Shown piece by piece: positions 16,215-26,200 of a stretch of 64,000 bases of DNA. The stretch is from Fontibacterium subtropicum. GTDB taxonomy: Bacteria > Pseudomonadota > Alphaproteobacteria > Pelagibacterales > Pelagibacteraceae. Position 1 is the stretch's first letter, and the number at the start of each line of letters is the position of its first letter. The translations under genes were made by a program, and so were the position numbers. The notes beneath the pieces were generated by a model. It worked only from the letters and a program-made list of their open reading frames with translations. It was not told the DNA's origin and searched no databases. The stretch spans positions 62,001 through 126,000 of the forward strand of contig CBDDXD010000001.1 in assembly GCA_965235415.1 (NCBI GenBank), in the 5' to 3' direction.

Positions 16215-18443
16215 TTAGAAACTTGAACCAATATTAAATAAAAAATTTTGCTCTTTATCAGTAGAGGCTTTAGAGAGTGGGATGCTATAAGTAAATGACA
16301 AAGGACCAATTGGACTCATTAAATCTACAGCAATACCTGTAGATGTTCTTAATTTTGAACTATCAGCTATTGAATTTGAATAATCTACCCCCCAAACATT
16401 ACCCATATCTAAAAATAAAAATGAAGTAGCTCTCAAACTCTCTGGAATTGGATTTGGAAAAGTTGATTTTAAACTTAAAGTAGCTAAATTATTTCCTCCA
16501 ATATGATCACCACTATCAACTGGTCCAACGCCTCTTAATTCAAAACCTCTTAAATCGCTAGATGATGCAAAAATTCTATCTGATAATTTAACATCCTTAT
16601 TATTAAATGCAGTAGCATTTGCTAATCTTGCTTTTGCAGAACCAATATATTTATCACTAAATAATTCATGATAAAATGTAGCACCAACACCTGTTTGAAT
16701 TGTTGGAATATCACTAAAAAAAGTTGCAATATTTTGATCAAAATAAATTAAAGATCCTGATGTTGGATTAAATCTTGAATCTCGTTGATCATATAAAAAA
16801 TTATAACCAAAGGATGTTGTTACAAAATCTCCTTGTCTGCTTCTTAATAAGCTAGAAGCGCTGCTGGTTACTTCTAATTTATCAAATTGAATACCTAAAT
16901 TTGGTCTAAAAAATATATCTTCATAAATCTCATATTTTGTAGCGACTTTTGTACCAACTCGTTTATTTTGATATCCTGAGTTTTTATAATCATCAAGAAT
17001 TGAAAATAAAGATGTTGCTAATTCTTTATTAGAATTATTAAAATTAGGATCAACATATGAAAGTTCTCCACTTATTGTCTCAGTTGAAAGTCTTCCTGTA
17101 AAATTTAAATTAATACCTTGGCCTAAAAAATTTCTTTCATTAACTGAAGCTTCAAACAAACCTCCATTTGTACCATAACCAACACCTGCACTAATATTAC
17201 CTGTTGGTTGTTCTTTAACAAATAAATTTAAATCTTTAAAATTTTTTTTTTCAGAGTCTTCAATTTTATAATCAACTTTACTAAATAATTGCTTCGATTT
17301 TACATTATCAATTGATTTTTTAATTTTAGAAGAATTTAATTGATCACCTTCTGAAATTATAAAACTATCTCTAATAACTTTTTCTTCAGTAATTGTGTTG
17401 CCTTGAATATTAATTTTATTCACAAGCAATTTTTGACCTTCATTAAGTTGAAGAATTACATTAATTTTATCATCTATAGCTTTGACATCTTGAATATTAA
17501 TCTCAAAATTACCATAACGCTTAGATTCTAAATAATCTGTTACTTGTTTATTAAGTTTATTAATCGTTAAAGGTGAGTAAAATTCATTTTTAAGAAGTTT
17601 ATTAGAAATATTTTTTAATTCTGTAATATCTTCATCTTTAATTACTAGACCAGAAAACTTAAGATCATAATCACCAAATTTATATTTTTTTCCAGAATTT
17701 ATTGAAAAGGTTAATGTAAAATTATTATTTTTATCTATATTTGCAAAAACAGTTTCAATTTGCACATCATAAAAAGATTTTGATTTATAAAAATCTTTAA
17801 GAAGTTGTTTATCGTATTCAATTCTTTGTTCACTTAAAGCTGAAGTTGAAAAAAATTTCCACCAACTGTCTTCAGATGATGTTATAACATCCATCAATTG
17901 ACTGCTGCTAAAATACTTATTACCTATAAAGTAAATATTTTTAATTTTAGAAATTTCTTTTTTATCAATATTAATTATTAGATTTACTTGATTGTTTTCA
18001 ATTTTTATTACTTCAGGATTAATTGATGCTTGATAATAACCTGTTGCATTTAAAAATTCTTTTGCAGCTTCAATATCTTTTTTTAATTTAGAACTAGAAA
18101 AGATACTATTTTCTTTTAAAGTTATAATCTTATTAATCTGATCTAAATCAGTATCTTTAACTCCATTAATATAAAAAAAATTGACTATAGGATTTTCGGC
18201 AACATTTATAGTCAAAACATCTTGGTTAAAAGAAATTTTTACATCAGAAAAAAAATCTGTGTCGTAAATTTTTTTAGTTAAATTATTTATATAAATTGTA
18301 TCTACGTTGCTTATTTTTTTATCTACTAATGACTCTATAGTAGCCGAACTAACTCTTGTATTTCCAACAATGTTAATTTTTTTAATTTCAGCAAACCCGA
18401 TGTTTGTTAATATTATAAAAAATAAAATTATAAATCTTATCAA
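16215..18443 (-). CDS. bamA: outer membrane protein assembly factor BamA
   Basis: Central Omp85 protein of the BAM complex that inserts beta-barrel proteins into the outer membrane. The 742-residue protein has a signal peptide (about 1-18, ending in NIGFA before EIKKINIVGNTRVS), POTRA repeats over about 19-400 (INIQGNTITEEKVIRDSF is one clear boundary) and a C-terminal barrel with GVGYGTNGGLFEASVNERNFLG, LRGFELRGVGP containing the family VRGF-type lock motif, SFTYSIPLSKA and a terminal Phe (NIGSSF). The start is TTG at 18443, overlapping the dxr stop as TTGA. rseP, usually between dxr and bamA, is absent. Confidence 0.96.
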   Translation of the reverse strand: MIRFIILFFIILTNIGFAEIKKINIVGNTRVSSATIESLVDKKISNVDTIYINNLTKKIYDTDFFSDVKISFNQDVLTINVAENPIVNFFYINGVKDTDLDQINKIITLKENSIFSSSKLKKDIEAAKEFLNATGYYQASINPEVIKIENNQVNLIINIDKKEISKIKNIYFIGNKYFSSSQLMDVITSSEDSWWKFFSTSALSEQRIEYDKQLLKDFYKSKSFYDVQIETVFANIDKNNNFTLTFSINSGKKYKFGDYDLKFSGLVIKDEDITELKNISNKLLKNEFYSPLTINKLNKQVTDYLESKRYGNFEINIQDVKAIDDKINVILQLNEGQKLLVNKINIQGNTITEEKVIRDSFIISEGDQLNSSKIKKSIDNVKSKQLFSKVDYKIEDSEKKNFKDLNLFVKEQPTGNISAGVGYGTNGGLFEASVNERNFLGQGINLNFTGRLSTETISGELSYVDPNFNNSNKELATSLFSILDDYKNSGYQNKRVGTKVATKYEIYEDIFFRPNLGIQFDKLEVTSSASSLLRSRQGDFVTTSFGYNFLYDQRDSRFNPTSGSLIYFDQNIATFFSDIPTIQTGVGATFYHELFSDKYIGSAKARLANATAFNNKDVKLSDRIFASSSDLRGFELRGVGPVDSGDHIGGNNLATLSLKSTFPNPIPESLRATSFLFLDMGNVWGVDYSNSIADSSKLRTSTGIAVDLMSPIGPLSFTYSIPLSKASTDKEQNFLFNIGSSF

Positions 18444-19579
18444 TTTACTATGCTCCTACTAAAGTTATATACTTTAAAGACGTCATTTATATGTTGAATC
18501 CGATGATTTTTTAAGTAATTTTTAACGTTATTAGCATTTAAAATCCTCAGCAATTTACTAGTTATATCAGTAAAAGTTATTTCATTTTGCAAAAATTTTT
18601 GAACTAAAATTTCATTAACAGCATTAATTAGAATAAAACCACTTTCATTAAGAATATTTTTAAATTTTAAAATTTTAAGAGAAGGATTTCTTTTAAAATT
18701 TGCTTTTACAAAAGTTAATTGTTTTTGTGATAAAAATTCTTGATGATTATTTTTATAGTTATAAAAATTATTATATAAAGAATTTCCAATTGGAATTTTC
18801 ATATCATTGTTATGATACAACATTGTTGAAAGACCATTATCAAATTCAATAATTGCATGTATCAAAGATTGAGGATGTATAATTATTTTAAATCTATTAA
18901 TTGGAAAGTTAAATATTAATGACGCTTCTATTATTTCCAAAACTTTATTCATTAGATTAGCTGAATCAATTGATATTTTCTTACCCATTTTCCAATTTGG
19001 ATGATTAGCGGCTTGTAAGGGAGTGACTTTTTTTAAATTAATTTTTTTTTTAAAAAAGGGCCCCCCAGATGCTGTAAGGTAAATATTTTTGACAGTATTT
19101 ATATCTTTATTCTTAATTAAATTTAGTATTGAAAAATGTTCTGAGTCAATTGGTATAAAATGACAATTATATTTTTTTAATTCCTTTAAAATAAACTTCC
19201 AACCACAAATTATGCTTTCTTTATTTGCAATTAAAATTTTTTTTGAAAACTTAATAATATTAATTGTTGGTACAAGACCATCGATACCAGATATAGCAGC
19301 TACGGTTATATCAAATTTCGTTTTTTTTAAAAAATTTAAATCATTAATTAAATTAATATTATTTTTTTTACAAAAAATTTTTAAACTCTCTTTTAAATAA
19401 AAATTATTTGAATAAATATATTTTGGTCTAAATTTTTTTGCTTGAGAAATAAGTAATTTAACATTTTTATTTCCACTTAACAAAACTACATCAAAATCTT
19501 TTTTATTTTTAGATATAATTTCTAAAGTACTCTTGCCTATACTACCAGTTGATCCTAAAATACAAATTTTTTTTTTCAT
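18440..19579 (-). CDS. dxr: 1-deoxy-D-xylulose 5-phosphate reductoisomerase
   Basis: First committed step of the MEP isoprenoid pathway (DXP to MEP with NADPH). The 379-residue protein has the nucleotide-binding start KICILGSTGSIGKSTLEI near 4-21, IANKESIICGW, IPIDSEHFSI, LTASGGPFFKK, NHPNWKMGKKISIDSANLMNK and IHPQSLIHAIIEF. The pathway product feeds undecaprenyl phosphate via uppS upstream in the same run. The ATG overlaps the cdsA stop as TGATG-type coupling, and the stop overlaps the bamA start. Confidence 0.97.
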   Translation of the reverse strand: MKKKICILGSTGSIGKSTLEIISKNKKDFDVVLLSGNKNVKLLISQAKKFRPKYIYSNNFYLKESLKIFCKKNNINLINDLNFLKKTKFDITVAAISGIDGLVPTINIIKFSKKILIANKESIICGWKFILKELKKYNCHFIPIDSEHFSILNLIKNKDINTVKNIYLTASGGPFFKKKINLKKVTPLQAANHPNWKMGKKISIDSANLMNKVLEIIEASLIFNFPINRFKIIIHPQSLIHAIIEFDNGLSTMLYHNNDMKIPIGNSLYNNFYNYKNNHQEFLSQKQLTFVKANFKRNPSLKILKFKNILNESGFILINAVNEILVQKFLQNEITFTDITSKLLRILNANNVKNYLKNHRIQHINDVFKVYNFSRSIVN

Positions 19580-20190
19580 CAGATTAAAAAATTTCCTAAA
19601 ATAAAAATCCAGATTAATCCATCTACTCTATCTAAAAAACCACCATGTCCAGGAATAAAATTTGAAGTATCTTTTTTATCGTTTAATCTTTTTATATAGG
19701 ACATTAAAATGTCTCCTATTTGTCCTGTGATCGATAATAAAAATTGATAAAAAAAAATATTAAAATTTATTTTATAATTATTATCTAAAAAAAAAATTAA
19801 ACATGCAAATTGACTTAAAATTAATGAACCAAGTGCTCCAGACCATGTTTTATTAGGGCTAATTTTAATTAATTTTGGACCACCAAATAATTTTCCAAAG
19901 ATATACCCTCCTATATCAGTTAGCCAAGCTATAAGGACTAACCACAAAAATTTTAAATTATAACTTTCTGCATTATATATTTTTAGCAAAGAAATGAGAA
20001 AAACTAATAAAATTAAAAAACCTAATAAATATATATAATTTTTTTTTATAAAAATTTTATTCCATTCATAAACACAAAATATAAAAACAATGAAAATTAA
20101 AAAATTTGAAAATATTTTTTGGTAAAGTAAAATATAAATAATAGGAAAAGCTAATAAAGAAATAATAAATCTTTTTTTGAAATTACTCAT
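19579..20190 (-). CDS. cdsA: phosphatidate cytidylyltransferase
   Basis: Makes CDP-diacylglycerol from phosphatidate and CTP in the inner membrane. The 203-residue protein is shorter than the E. coli form (about 285) but has several membrane helices and the family signature in KTWSGALGSLI ... GDILMSYIKRLNDKKDTSNFIPGHGGFLDRVDGLI near 116-190, with the conserved D-x3-D-type metal and substrate residues (FLDRVDG). AWLTDIGGYIFGKLFG near 90-105 is also typical. It overlaps uppS by 8 bases. Confidence 0.93.
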   Translation of the reverse strand: MSNFKKRFIISLLAFPIIYILLYQKIFSNFLIFIVFIFCVYEWNKIFIKKNYIYLLGFLILLVFLISLLKIYNAESYNLKFLWLVLIAWLTDIGGYIFGKLFGGPKLIKISPNKTWSGALGSLILSQFACLIFFLDNNYKINFNIFFYQFLLSITGQIGDILMSYIKRLNDKKDTSNFIPGHGGFLDRVDGLIWIFILGNFLI

Positions 20191-20869
20191 TCAAACCCCC
20201 AAATTTTCTTTGAATGTAAGCAAATTTATTAACAATTTTTTTTAAATCTAAAAAGTTAAAATCAGGCCAATTCTTATTTACAAAAAATAACTCTGCATAT
20301 GAAAGTTGCCAGAGTAAAAAATTACTTAATCTTTTATTCCCACCTGTTCTTATAAGAATGTCAGGGTCAGGTATATTTTTTGTGTACAAATAATTAGAAA
20401 CTAATTCTTCATTAATTACTTTTCTATTTTTTTTTAAAATATTCTTAAAAGCATTGATTAGTTCAGATTTTGCTCCATAATTAAATGCAAATAAAACTGT
20501 TATTGCACTATTATTTTTAGTTTTTTCTTGGGTTTTTTTTATAATTGGTTTCAAATCTTTTGGGATATTTATTAAATCTCCAATAAATTTTATTCTAATA
20601 TTATTTTTTATTAATTTACTAAAATTTTTTTTATAAAAATATTTAAATAAATGAAAAAGATAATTAATTTCTTTCTTAGGTCTATTCCAATTTTCTGTTG
20701 AAAAAGTATAAAGAGTTAAATATTTAATTTTTAACTTAATACAATTCTCGATAACTTTATTAATATTTTGCAATCCATAATAATGACCTTTATTTCGATC
20801 ATTATATTTTTTTAAACCCCAACGACCATTGCCATCCATGATAATGGCGATATGGGATGGCAAAATCAT
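20183..20869 (-). CDS. uppS: undecaprenyl diphosphate synthase
   Basis: Adds cis-isoprene units to farnesyl diphosphate to make the C55 carrier for peptidoglycan and LPS sugars. The 228-residue protein has the signature HIAIIMDGNGRWGLKK near 6-21 with the catalytic Asp, YLTLYTFSTENWNRPKKEI near 51-69, FAFNYGAKSELINA, DPDILIRTGGNKRLSNFLLWQ and SYAELFF. The start overlaps the frr stop (ATGA). The gene order frr-uppS-cdsA-dxr is classic for proteobacteria. Confidence 0.97.
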   Translation of the reverse strand: MILPSHIAIIMDGNGRWGLKKYNDRNKGHYYGLQNINKVIENCIKLKIKYLTLYTFSTENWNRPKKEINYLFHLFKYFYKKNFSKLIKNNIRIKFIGDLINIPKDLKPIIKKTQEKTKNNSAITVLFAFNYGAKSELINAFKNILKKNRKVINEELVSNYLYTKNIPDPDILIRTGGNKRLSNFLLWQLSYAELFFVNKNWPDFNFLDLKKIVNKFAYIQRKFGGLNE

Positions 20870-21414
20870 ACCTTTAAGATTTCAACTTCTTTTTCGCTTA
20901 ATTTTTTATCAATCTCTGCTATTTTGAGATCTGTAATTTTTTGAACTTCGTTAGAGTTTTTCTTTAAATCATCCTCACTTAGATTTTTATCTTTTTGCTC
21001 TTTTTTTAGCTCCTCTAATGAATCTCGTCTAATATTTCTTATAGCTACCTTAGCTTTCTCTGCTATAGTTTTTAAGACTTTTATTAATTCTTTTCTTCTT
21101 TCCTCCGTCAGTTTTGGAATTGCTATTCTTAATAATTGCCCATCTACAAGAGGATTTAAGTTTAAATCTGAAGTTCTGATTGCTTGATCTACTGCACTAA
21201 CATTTGCCTTATCCCATACTTGAACATTGATCATTTGTGGCTCTGGAATAGAAACAGTTGCTAGTTGGCTAATTGGCATTTTTTGTCCGTAAACTTCTAC
21301 TCTGACACCGTCTAACATTTTAGGATTAGCTCGTCCTGTTCTAACAGTTGATAATTCTTTTGAATAGGAACCGAGAGATAAATTCATTCTCTCCTCAATT
21401 TTTTTAATAACCAT
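20866..21414 (-). CDS. frr: ribosome recycling factor
   Basis: With EF-G, splits post-termination ribosomes. The 182-residue protein has the family pattern LSTVRTGRANPKMLDGVRVEVYG near 20-42, VSIPEPQMINVQVWDKANVSAVDQAI near 62-87, GQLLRIAIPKLTEERRKELIK and the Lys/Glu-rich long helix to the end. The start ATG has an AGGAG 6 bases upstream, within the 3' end of tsf. Only one base separates it from the tsf stop, where pyrH would usually lie. Confidence 0.98.
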   Translation of the reverse strand: MVIKKIEERMNLSLGSYSKELSTVRTGRANPKMLDGVRVEVYGQKMPISQLATVSIPEPQMINVQVWDKANVSAVDQAIRTSDLNLNPLVDGQLLRIAIPKLTEERRKELIKVLKTIAEKAKVAIRNIRRDSLEELKKEQKDKNLSEDDLKKNSNEVQKITDLKIAEIDKKLSEKEVEILKV

Positions 21415-21415
21415 T

Positions 21416-22333
21416 TTAAGCTCCTGCTAATGATTTCACTTCTTCGTTAAAGTCTGTTTTTTTAACTTCTATACCTTCACCAACTTTATATTTTATAAAA
21501 GATTTAATAACTAAATTCTGCTTAATTTCTTTTCCAAAATCAATAAGCGCTTGCTCGACTGTAATATCTTGATTGTGTATCCATTTTTGACCCATTAACG
21601 TATTATCAGATATAACTTTTTTTAACTTTCCAACTAAAATTTTATCAATCATATCTTCTTTTTTTCCTTGATTTTTAAGTTCTTCTTTTAAAATTTCTTT
21701 TTCCTTATTAATAAAATCAACATTTAAATCTTTTTCCGATAAAGACATTGGTGACATAGCTGCGATATGCATGCAAACTTTTCTTGAAAAATCTAAAACT
21801 TCTTTAATTTTATTCTCACAATCAATAGAAACTAATACACCAATTTTTCCCATATTTTCACATTGTTGGTTATGAATATAATTTGCAACAACTCCTTTTG
21901 GGTTTTCTAAGTAAGCAATTCTTCTAATTTTAATATTTTCACCAATCTTTGCGATTAGATTAACTAAATGATCTTTTATTAAATTATTATTAATTTTTGC
22001 ACTTAATAACGTTTCTAAATTAAAATTATTAGCTAGTGCAATCTTAGAAACTTCTGAACAAAAATTTATAAATTCATTATTTTTTGCAACAAAGTCTGTT
22101 TCAGAATTAATTTCCAATATACAAGCCTTAGAACCGTTTGTTGCAATTACTGCCAAACCCTCTGCTGCATCTCTTGATGATTTTTTGGCCGCTTTTGTAA
22201 TTCCTTTTTTACGTAAATACTCAATAGACTTTTCAATATCAAAATTATTTTCTGATAAAGCGGTTTTACAATCTTGAATGCCCGCTCCTGTCAATTCTCT
22301 AAGTTCTTTAACTTTTGCTAAATTATCAGACAT
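21416..22333 (-). CDS. tsf: translation elongation factor Ts
   Basis: Nucleotide exchange factor for EF-Tu. The 305-residue protein has the N-terminal UBA-like domain (VKELRELTGAGIQDCKTALSENNFDIEKSIEYLRKKGITKAAKK near 8-51), then SRDAAEGLAVIA and NSETDFVAKNNEFINF with the conserved TDFVA, and the core and C-terminal dimerisation region with HIAAMSPMSLSE. It follows rpsB after 12 bases, and both may be controlled by the rpsB leader. Confidence 0.98.
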   Translation of the reverse strand: MSDNLAKVKELRELTGAGIQDCKTALSENNFDIEKSIEYLRKKGITKAAKKSSRDAAEGLAVIATNGSKACILEINSETDFVAKNNEFINFCSEVSKIALANNFNLETLLSAKINNNLIKDHLVNLIAKIGENIKIRRIAYLENPKGVVANYIHNQQCENMGKIGVLVSIDCENKIKEVLDFSRKVCMHIAAMSPMSLSEKDLNVDFINKEKEILKEELKNQGKKEDMIDKILVGKLKKVISDNTLMGQKWIHNQDITVEQALIDFGKEIKQNLVIKSFIKYKVGEGIEVKKTDFNEEVKSLAGA

Positions 22334-22345
22334 TGAATAAACTTT

Positions 22346-23143
22346 TTAATTTTTTAAAGCTTCTTCTTTGTTCTCAGAATCTTTTTTTGCTTTTATTTTT
22401 GAAGATTCTTTGGCTGCTTTTTTAGGTTTTTCTTCTTCGACTGGCTCAACTATTTTAATATTTTGTTTAGCATCTAAAATAGTTTTTTTTGCTAAATCAC
22501 AATAAAGATTAATTGACCTTCTAGCATCATCATTTCCTGGTATTGGAAAATCAATATCATCAGGATTTGAATTACTATCAACAACTGCAACGATTGGTAT
22601 TTTTAATTTTCTAGCTTCTGCAATTGCCAAAGATTCAATATTTGTATCAATAACAAATAACATATTAGGAACACCTCTCATATCTGCAATTCCACCTAAT
22701 GATCTATTTAGTTTATCACGCTCAAGGCTCATTTTGATAAGCTCTTTTTTGGTAAAGCCTTTATTTTCTTTATTAAGTTCTTCAGTAAGTTTTTTTAATC
22801 TTCTAATTGAATTGCTAATAGTTTTCCAGTTGGTCAGCATTCCGCCGGGCCATCTATGATTAACAAAAAATTGTCCTGTTTCTTTAGCAACTTCAGCAAT
22901 CAATTCGCTTGCCTGTTTCTTTGTTGAAACAAATAAAATTTTGCCCCCAGAAGCTACACATTTGTGCATTTCTAGCATTGCATTATTCAATAACTTTACT
23001 GTTTGAAGTAAATCAATAATGTGAATTGAGTTTTTTTCTCCAAAAATAAATTTCTTCATTTTTGGATTCCATCTAAATGTCTTATGACCCAGATGTACGC
23101 CAGCTTCTAAAAGCTCTTTTACAGACGCAGAAGGTATATTCAT
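22346..23143 (-). CDS. rpsB: 30S ribosomal protein S2
   Basis: Small-subunit ribosomal protein. I choose the ATG at 23143 (MNIPSASVKELLEAGVHLGH), preceded by GGAG 8 bases upstream; an open frame runs 23 codons further but that stretch is the structured leader RNA, and S2 proteins begin near here. The 265-residue protein has AGVHLGHKTFRWNPKMKKFIFG, VKLLNNAMLEMHKCVASGGKILFVSTKKQA, HRWPGGMLTNWKT, VVDSNSNPDDIDFPIPGNDDARRSI, and a Lys/Glu/Ala-rich C-terminal tail of about 35 residues. Confidence 0.97.
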   Translation of the reverse strand: MNIPSASVKELLEAGVHLGHKTFRWNPKMKKFIFGEKNSIHIIDLLQTVKLLNNAMLEMHKCVASGGKILFVSTKKQASELIAEVAKETGQFFVNHRWPGGMLTNWKTISNSIRRLKKLTEELNKENKGFTKKELIKMSLERDKLNRSLGGIADMRGVPNMLFVIDTNIESLAIAEARKLKIPIVAVVDSNSNPDDIDFPIPGNDDARRSINLYCDLAKKTILDAKQNIKIVEPVEEEKPKKAAKESSKIKAKKDSENKEEALKN

Positions 23144-23220
23144 TTTTTTTTCTCCGGTTATTTCCACCACAGTTTCTGCCATTATTGGACCGGGGGGTAT
23201 TACTACCCACAACTGTGTGC
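23144..23220 (-). promoter_or_regulatory. rpsB leader with possible pseudoknot over the Shine-Dalgarno
   Basis: In the minus-strand RNA, CACAGTT (23217-23211) pairs with AACTGTG (23174-23168), 7 bp. Inside it is a GGGTA-GTAA-TACCC hairpin (23208-23195, GNRA loop). Between the halves, CCGGT (23193-23189) can pair with ACCGG (23158-23154), which overlaps the GGAG Shine-Dalgarno. The two helices interlock as a pseudoknot. rpsB leaders that respond to S2 are known in other proteobacteria; an S2-responsive role here is inferred. The 126-base gap after dnaE fits a separate transcript start. Confidence 0.6.
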
Positions 23221-23269
23221 GAATTTTTTATGGTTTTATATTAAAATATAAAAAAAACACAAGTGAATA

Positions 23270-26200
23270 CTAGTGAATTTTACACTCAAAACCTGAGTTA
23301 TTTAAAACACTAACTATAGAAGCATCGACTAATCTATTAGTTTTAAGATTAAATGCATAACTTTTATCTTTAGAATTCATTCTAATTAGAACTTTAGTAT
23401 CTCCACCATCTTTTAAAATTTTCTTCAGTTCATTTATGCTTTCTAAATTCCTAATAATAATTTCAGCATTATTAATTTTTGCTTCCTTAATTGAATTAAT
23501 CTCAGTTAACTTTCTAGTGGTTAATCTCGTTGTTCCATTTGACATTTTTTCTTTTACAATATTTATTAAAAAAGAATTTCCTGGAATCATCTTATCTCTA
23601 TTTGCAAGTAAGATTTCTGAAAAAATAAAAAGTTCATACATTCGACTGAGATCACTTAATTTGATGATTGCAAACGGTTGTCCTTTTGCTGTTTTCTTTT
23701 CTTGAACTGCCATCAATGTACCAGAAAGAACAAATTCTCTATTTAAGTCATTTTCAGAAATATCAGCAAATTTTTTAACATTATAAGTTTTTAATACTTT
23801 CTCATAATTTAACAAAGGATGTTCGCTTATAAAAAATCCTATGGACTCAAATTCATTTTTCATTTTTTCATTTTGATTCCAAAAATCTTTTTTATTCACA
23901 AAATTATCTAAAGATGGAAGTTTACTATTTTTATCATTGCCAAATAAACTATCCTGCAAAAGATTTGCTTCTTTATAATTTTTAGAAATTTTAATAATTT
24001 CTGGTACAGCATCGAATAAAAATTTACGATTACTCTCTAAACAGTCAAAAGCTCCAGCCTTAATAAGGCCTTCCATTTGAAGTTTATTAATTAATTTTGA
24101 ATCTATTCTTAAGATAAAATCTTCTAAAGATTTAAATACGCCCTTATTTTTTCTTTCAGCAATTATTTGATTAACAGATTCATAACCAACTGCCTTAATT
24201 GCTGCTAATGCATAATAAACTTTATTATTTTTGACAATAAAATCTGCAAAAGATTCATTAATTGATGGAAGAACCACATTAATCTTTAATCGTTTTAACT
24301 CCTCATAATACTCATTTAATTTATCGGTGTTTGCTAAATCTAAATTCATAGAAGCTGCAATAAAATAAAGTGGATAGTGAGTTTTTAAATAAGCCGTTTG
24401 ATAAGCAATCAACGCATAGGCTGCGGCATGACTTTTGTTAAATCCATACTGTGCAAACTTTTCAACTAGTTGAAATATATAAATAGCTTGATCTTTGGTA
24501 ATTCCATTTTTAACGGCACCTTCTATAAAATCTTTTTTCTGTCTTTCCATCTCTGCTGACTTTTTCTTACCCATGGCTTTTCTTAAAATATCCGCTTTAC
24601 CAGCTGAAAATCCTGAAAGTGATTGTGCGATTTGCATCACTTGTTCTTGATAAATAATAACTCCATAAGTCTCTTTTAAAATATGCTCTATTTTAGGATG
24701 AAGATAATCAGGCTTTTCAACACCGTGCTTACAATTATTGTATTTTGAAATATTCTGCATAGGACCAGGTCTAAAAAGAGCAACTAATGCAATAATATCC
24801 TCAAATTTATTAGGCTTCATTTGTTTAAGAACTTCTCTCATTCCAGCGCTCTCCAATTGGAATACGCCCATAGTTTCACCCGAGCATAAAAGATCAAAAG
24901 TTTTTGGATCATCCAGAGGAAGTTCTTTTAAATTTATATTAATGTTATTTTCTTTAAGAGAATTGACTGTCTTTTTAATAACAGTAAGTGTTTTAAGACC
25001 TAAGAAATCAAATTTTACAAGTCCAGCATTCTCGGACCACTTCATATCAAACTGCGTTACAGGAATGTCATGATCTGAATCAAAATCTTTATAAAGAGGA
25101 ACGATCTCTTCAATTTGTCTATCAGCAATAACTATACCCGCCGCATGAGTTGCAATATTTCTATAAAGACCCTCAAGTTTAATTGCTAGTTTGATTAATT
25201 TATCAATCTTAATATCATTTTTTTGTGCCTCTTGAATTCTTGGTTCAAGCGCAACAGACTCTTGTAATGAAAGAGGTCTTGATGGATCAAAAGGTATCAT
25301 TTTTGAAAGTGAATCTACAACACTATAAGGAAGACCAATTACTCGACCAATATCACGAATTGCCATTCTCGCTTGCAGTTTTCCAAATGTTATAATTTGT
25401 GCAACTCCGCCTTTGTATTTATTTTTTACATAATTAATTACTTTGTCTCTATCTTCCTGACAAAAATCGATATCAAAATCTGGAATTGAAATTCGATCTG
25501 GATTTAAAAAACGTTCAAAAATTAATCCAAATTTTATAGGGTCTAATTCAGTAATAGACAATGCCCACGCAACCAAAGATCCGGCGCCCGAACCTCTTCC
25601 AGGTCCTACGGGTATATTATTATTTTTAGCCCACAAAATATAATCAGAAACAATTAAGAAGTAGCCAGAAAACTTCATCTGGCTAATCATTTTTACTTCA
25701 TAATTTAATCTATCTAAATAAATCTTTTTTGTTTCTTCAATTTTTTTTGGATCAGTTATATTTTTTAAAATAACTTCTTTAAATCTTATTTCTAATCCCT
25801 TTTGAGCTAATTCTTGAAGAGCGGCATCAACATTTTTGTCAGTTGAAGAAGTTGTTGTAAAGTTTGGAAGTAAAGGTTTGTTTGGTAATGGTCGATAAAG
25901 ACATTGATATCTTAAGTAATGATTGTTTTCTAAAGCATCTGGTAAATCAGCAAATAATTTAATCATTTCTTCATTATTTTTAAGATAGTGCTGATCTGAA
26001 TAACTAATTCTATTTTTATCCTCTACATATGCTTTTTGACCAATACAAATATATGCATCATGTGCCTCATACATGTCTTGATGAATGTAAAAAACTTCTT
26101 GTGAAGCAATAATAGGTACTTTTAAAGACTTTGAGCTACTAATTAGAAAATTTTCAATCCTTTCTTCATTAACCTCATTATGTCTTTGTACTTCAAAAAA

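Noticed and set aside
23144..23212. Upstream in-frame extension of rpsB (23 codons from 23212)
   Set aside because: S2 proteins start near MNIPSASVKELLEAG; the ATG at 23143 has a good GGAG, and the extension coincides with the folded leader RNA.
24738..25073. Open frame of 111 codons on the plus strand within dnaE
   Set aside because: Antisense shadow of conserved dnaE sequence; no family resemblance and no ribosome-binding site.
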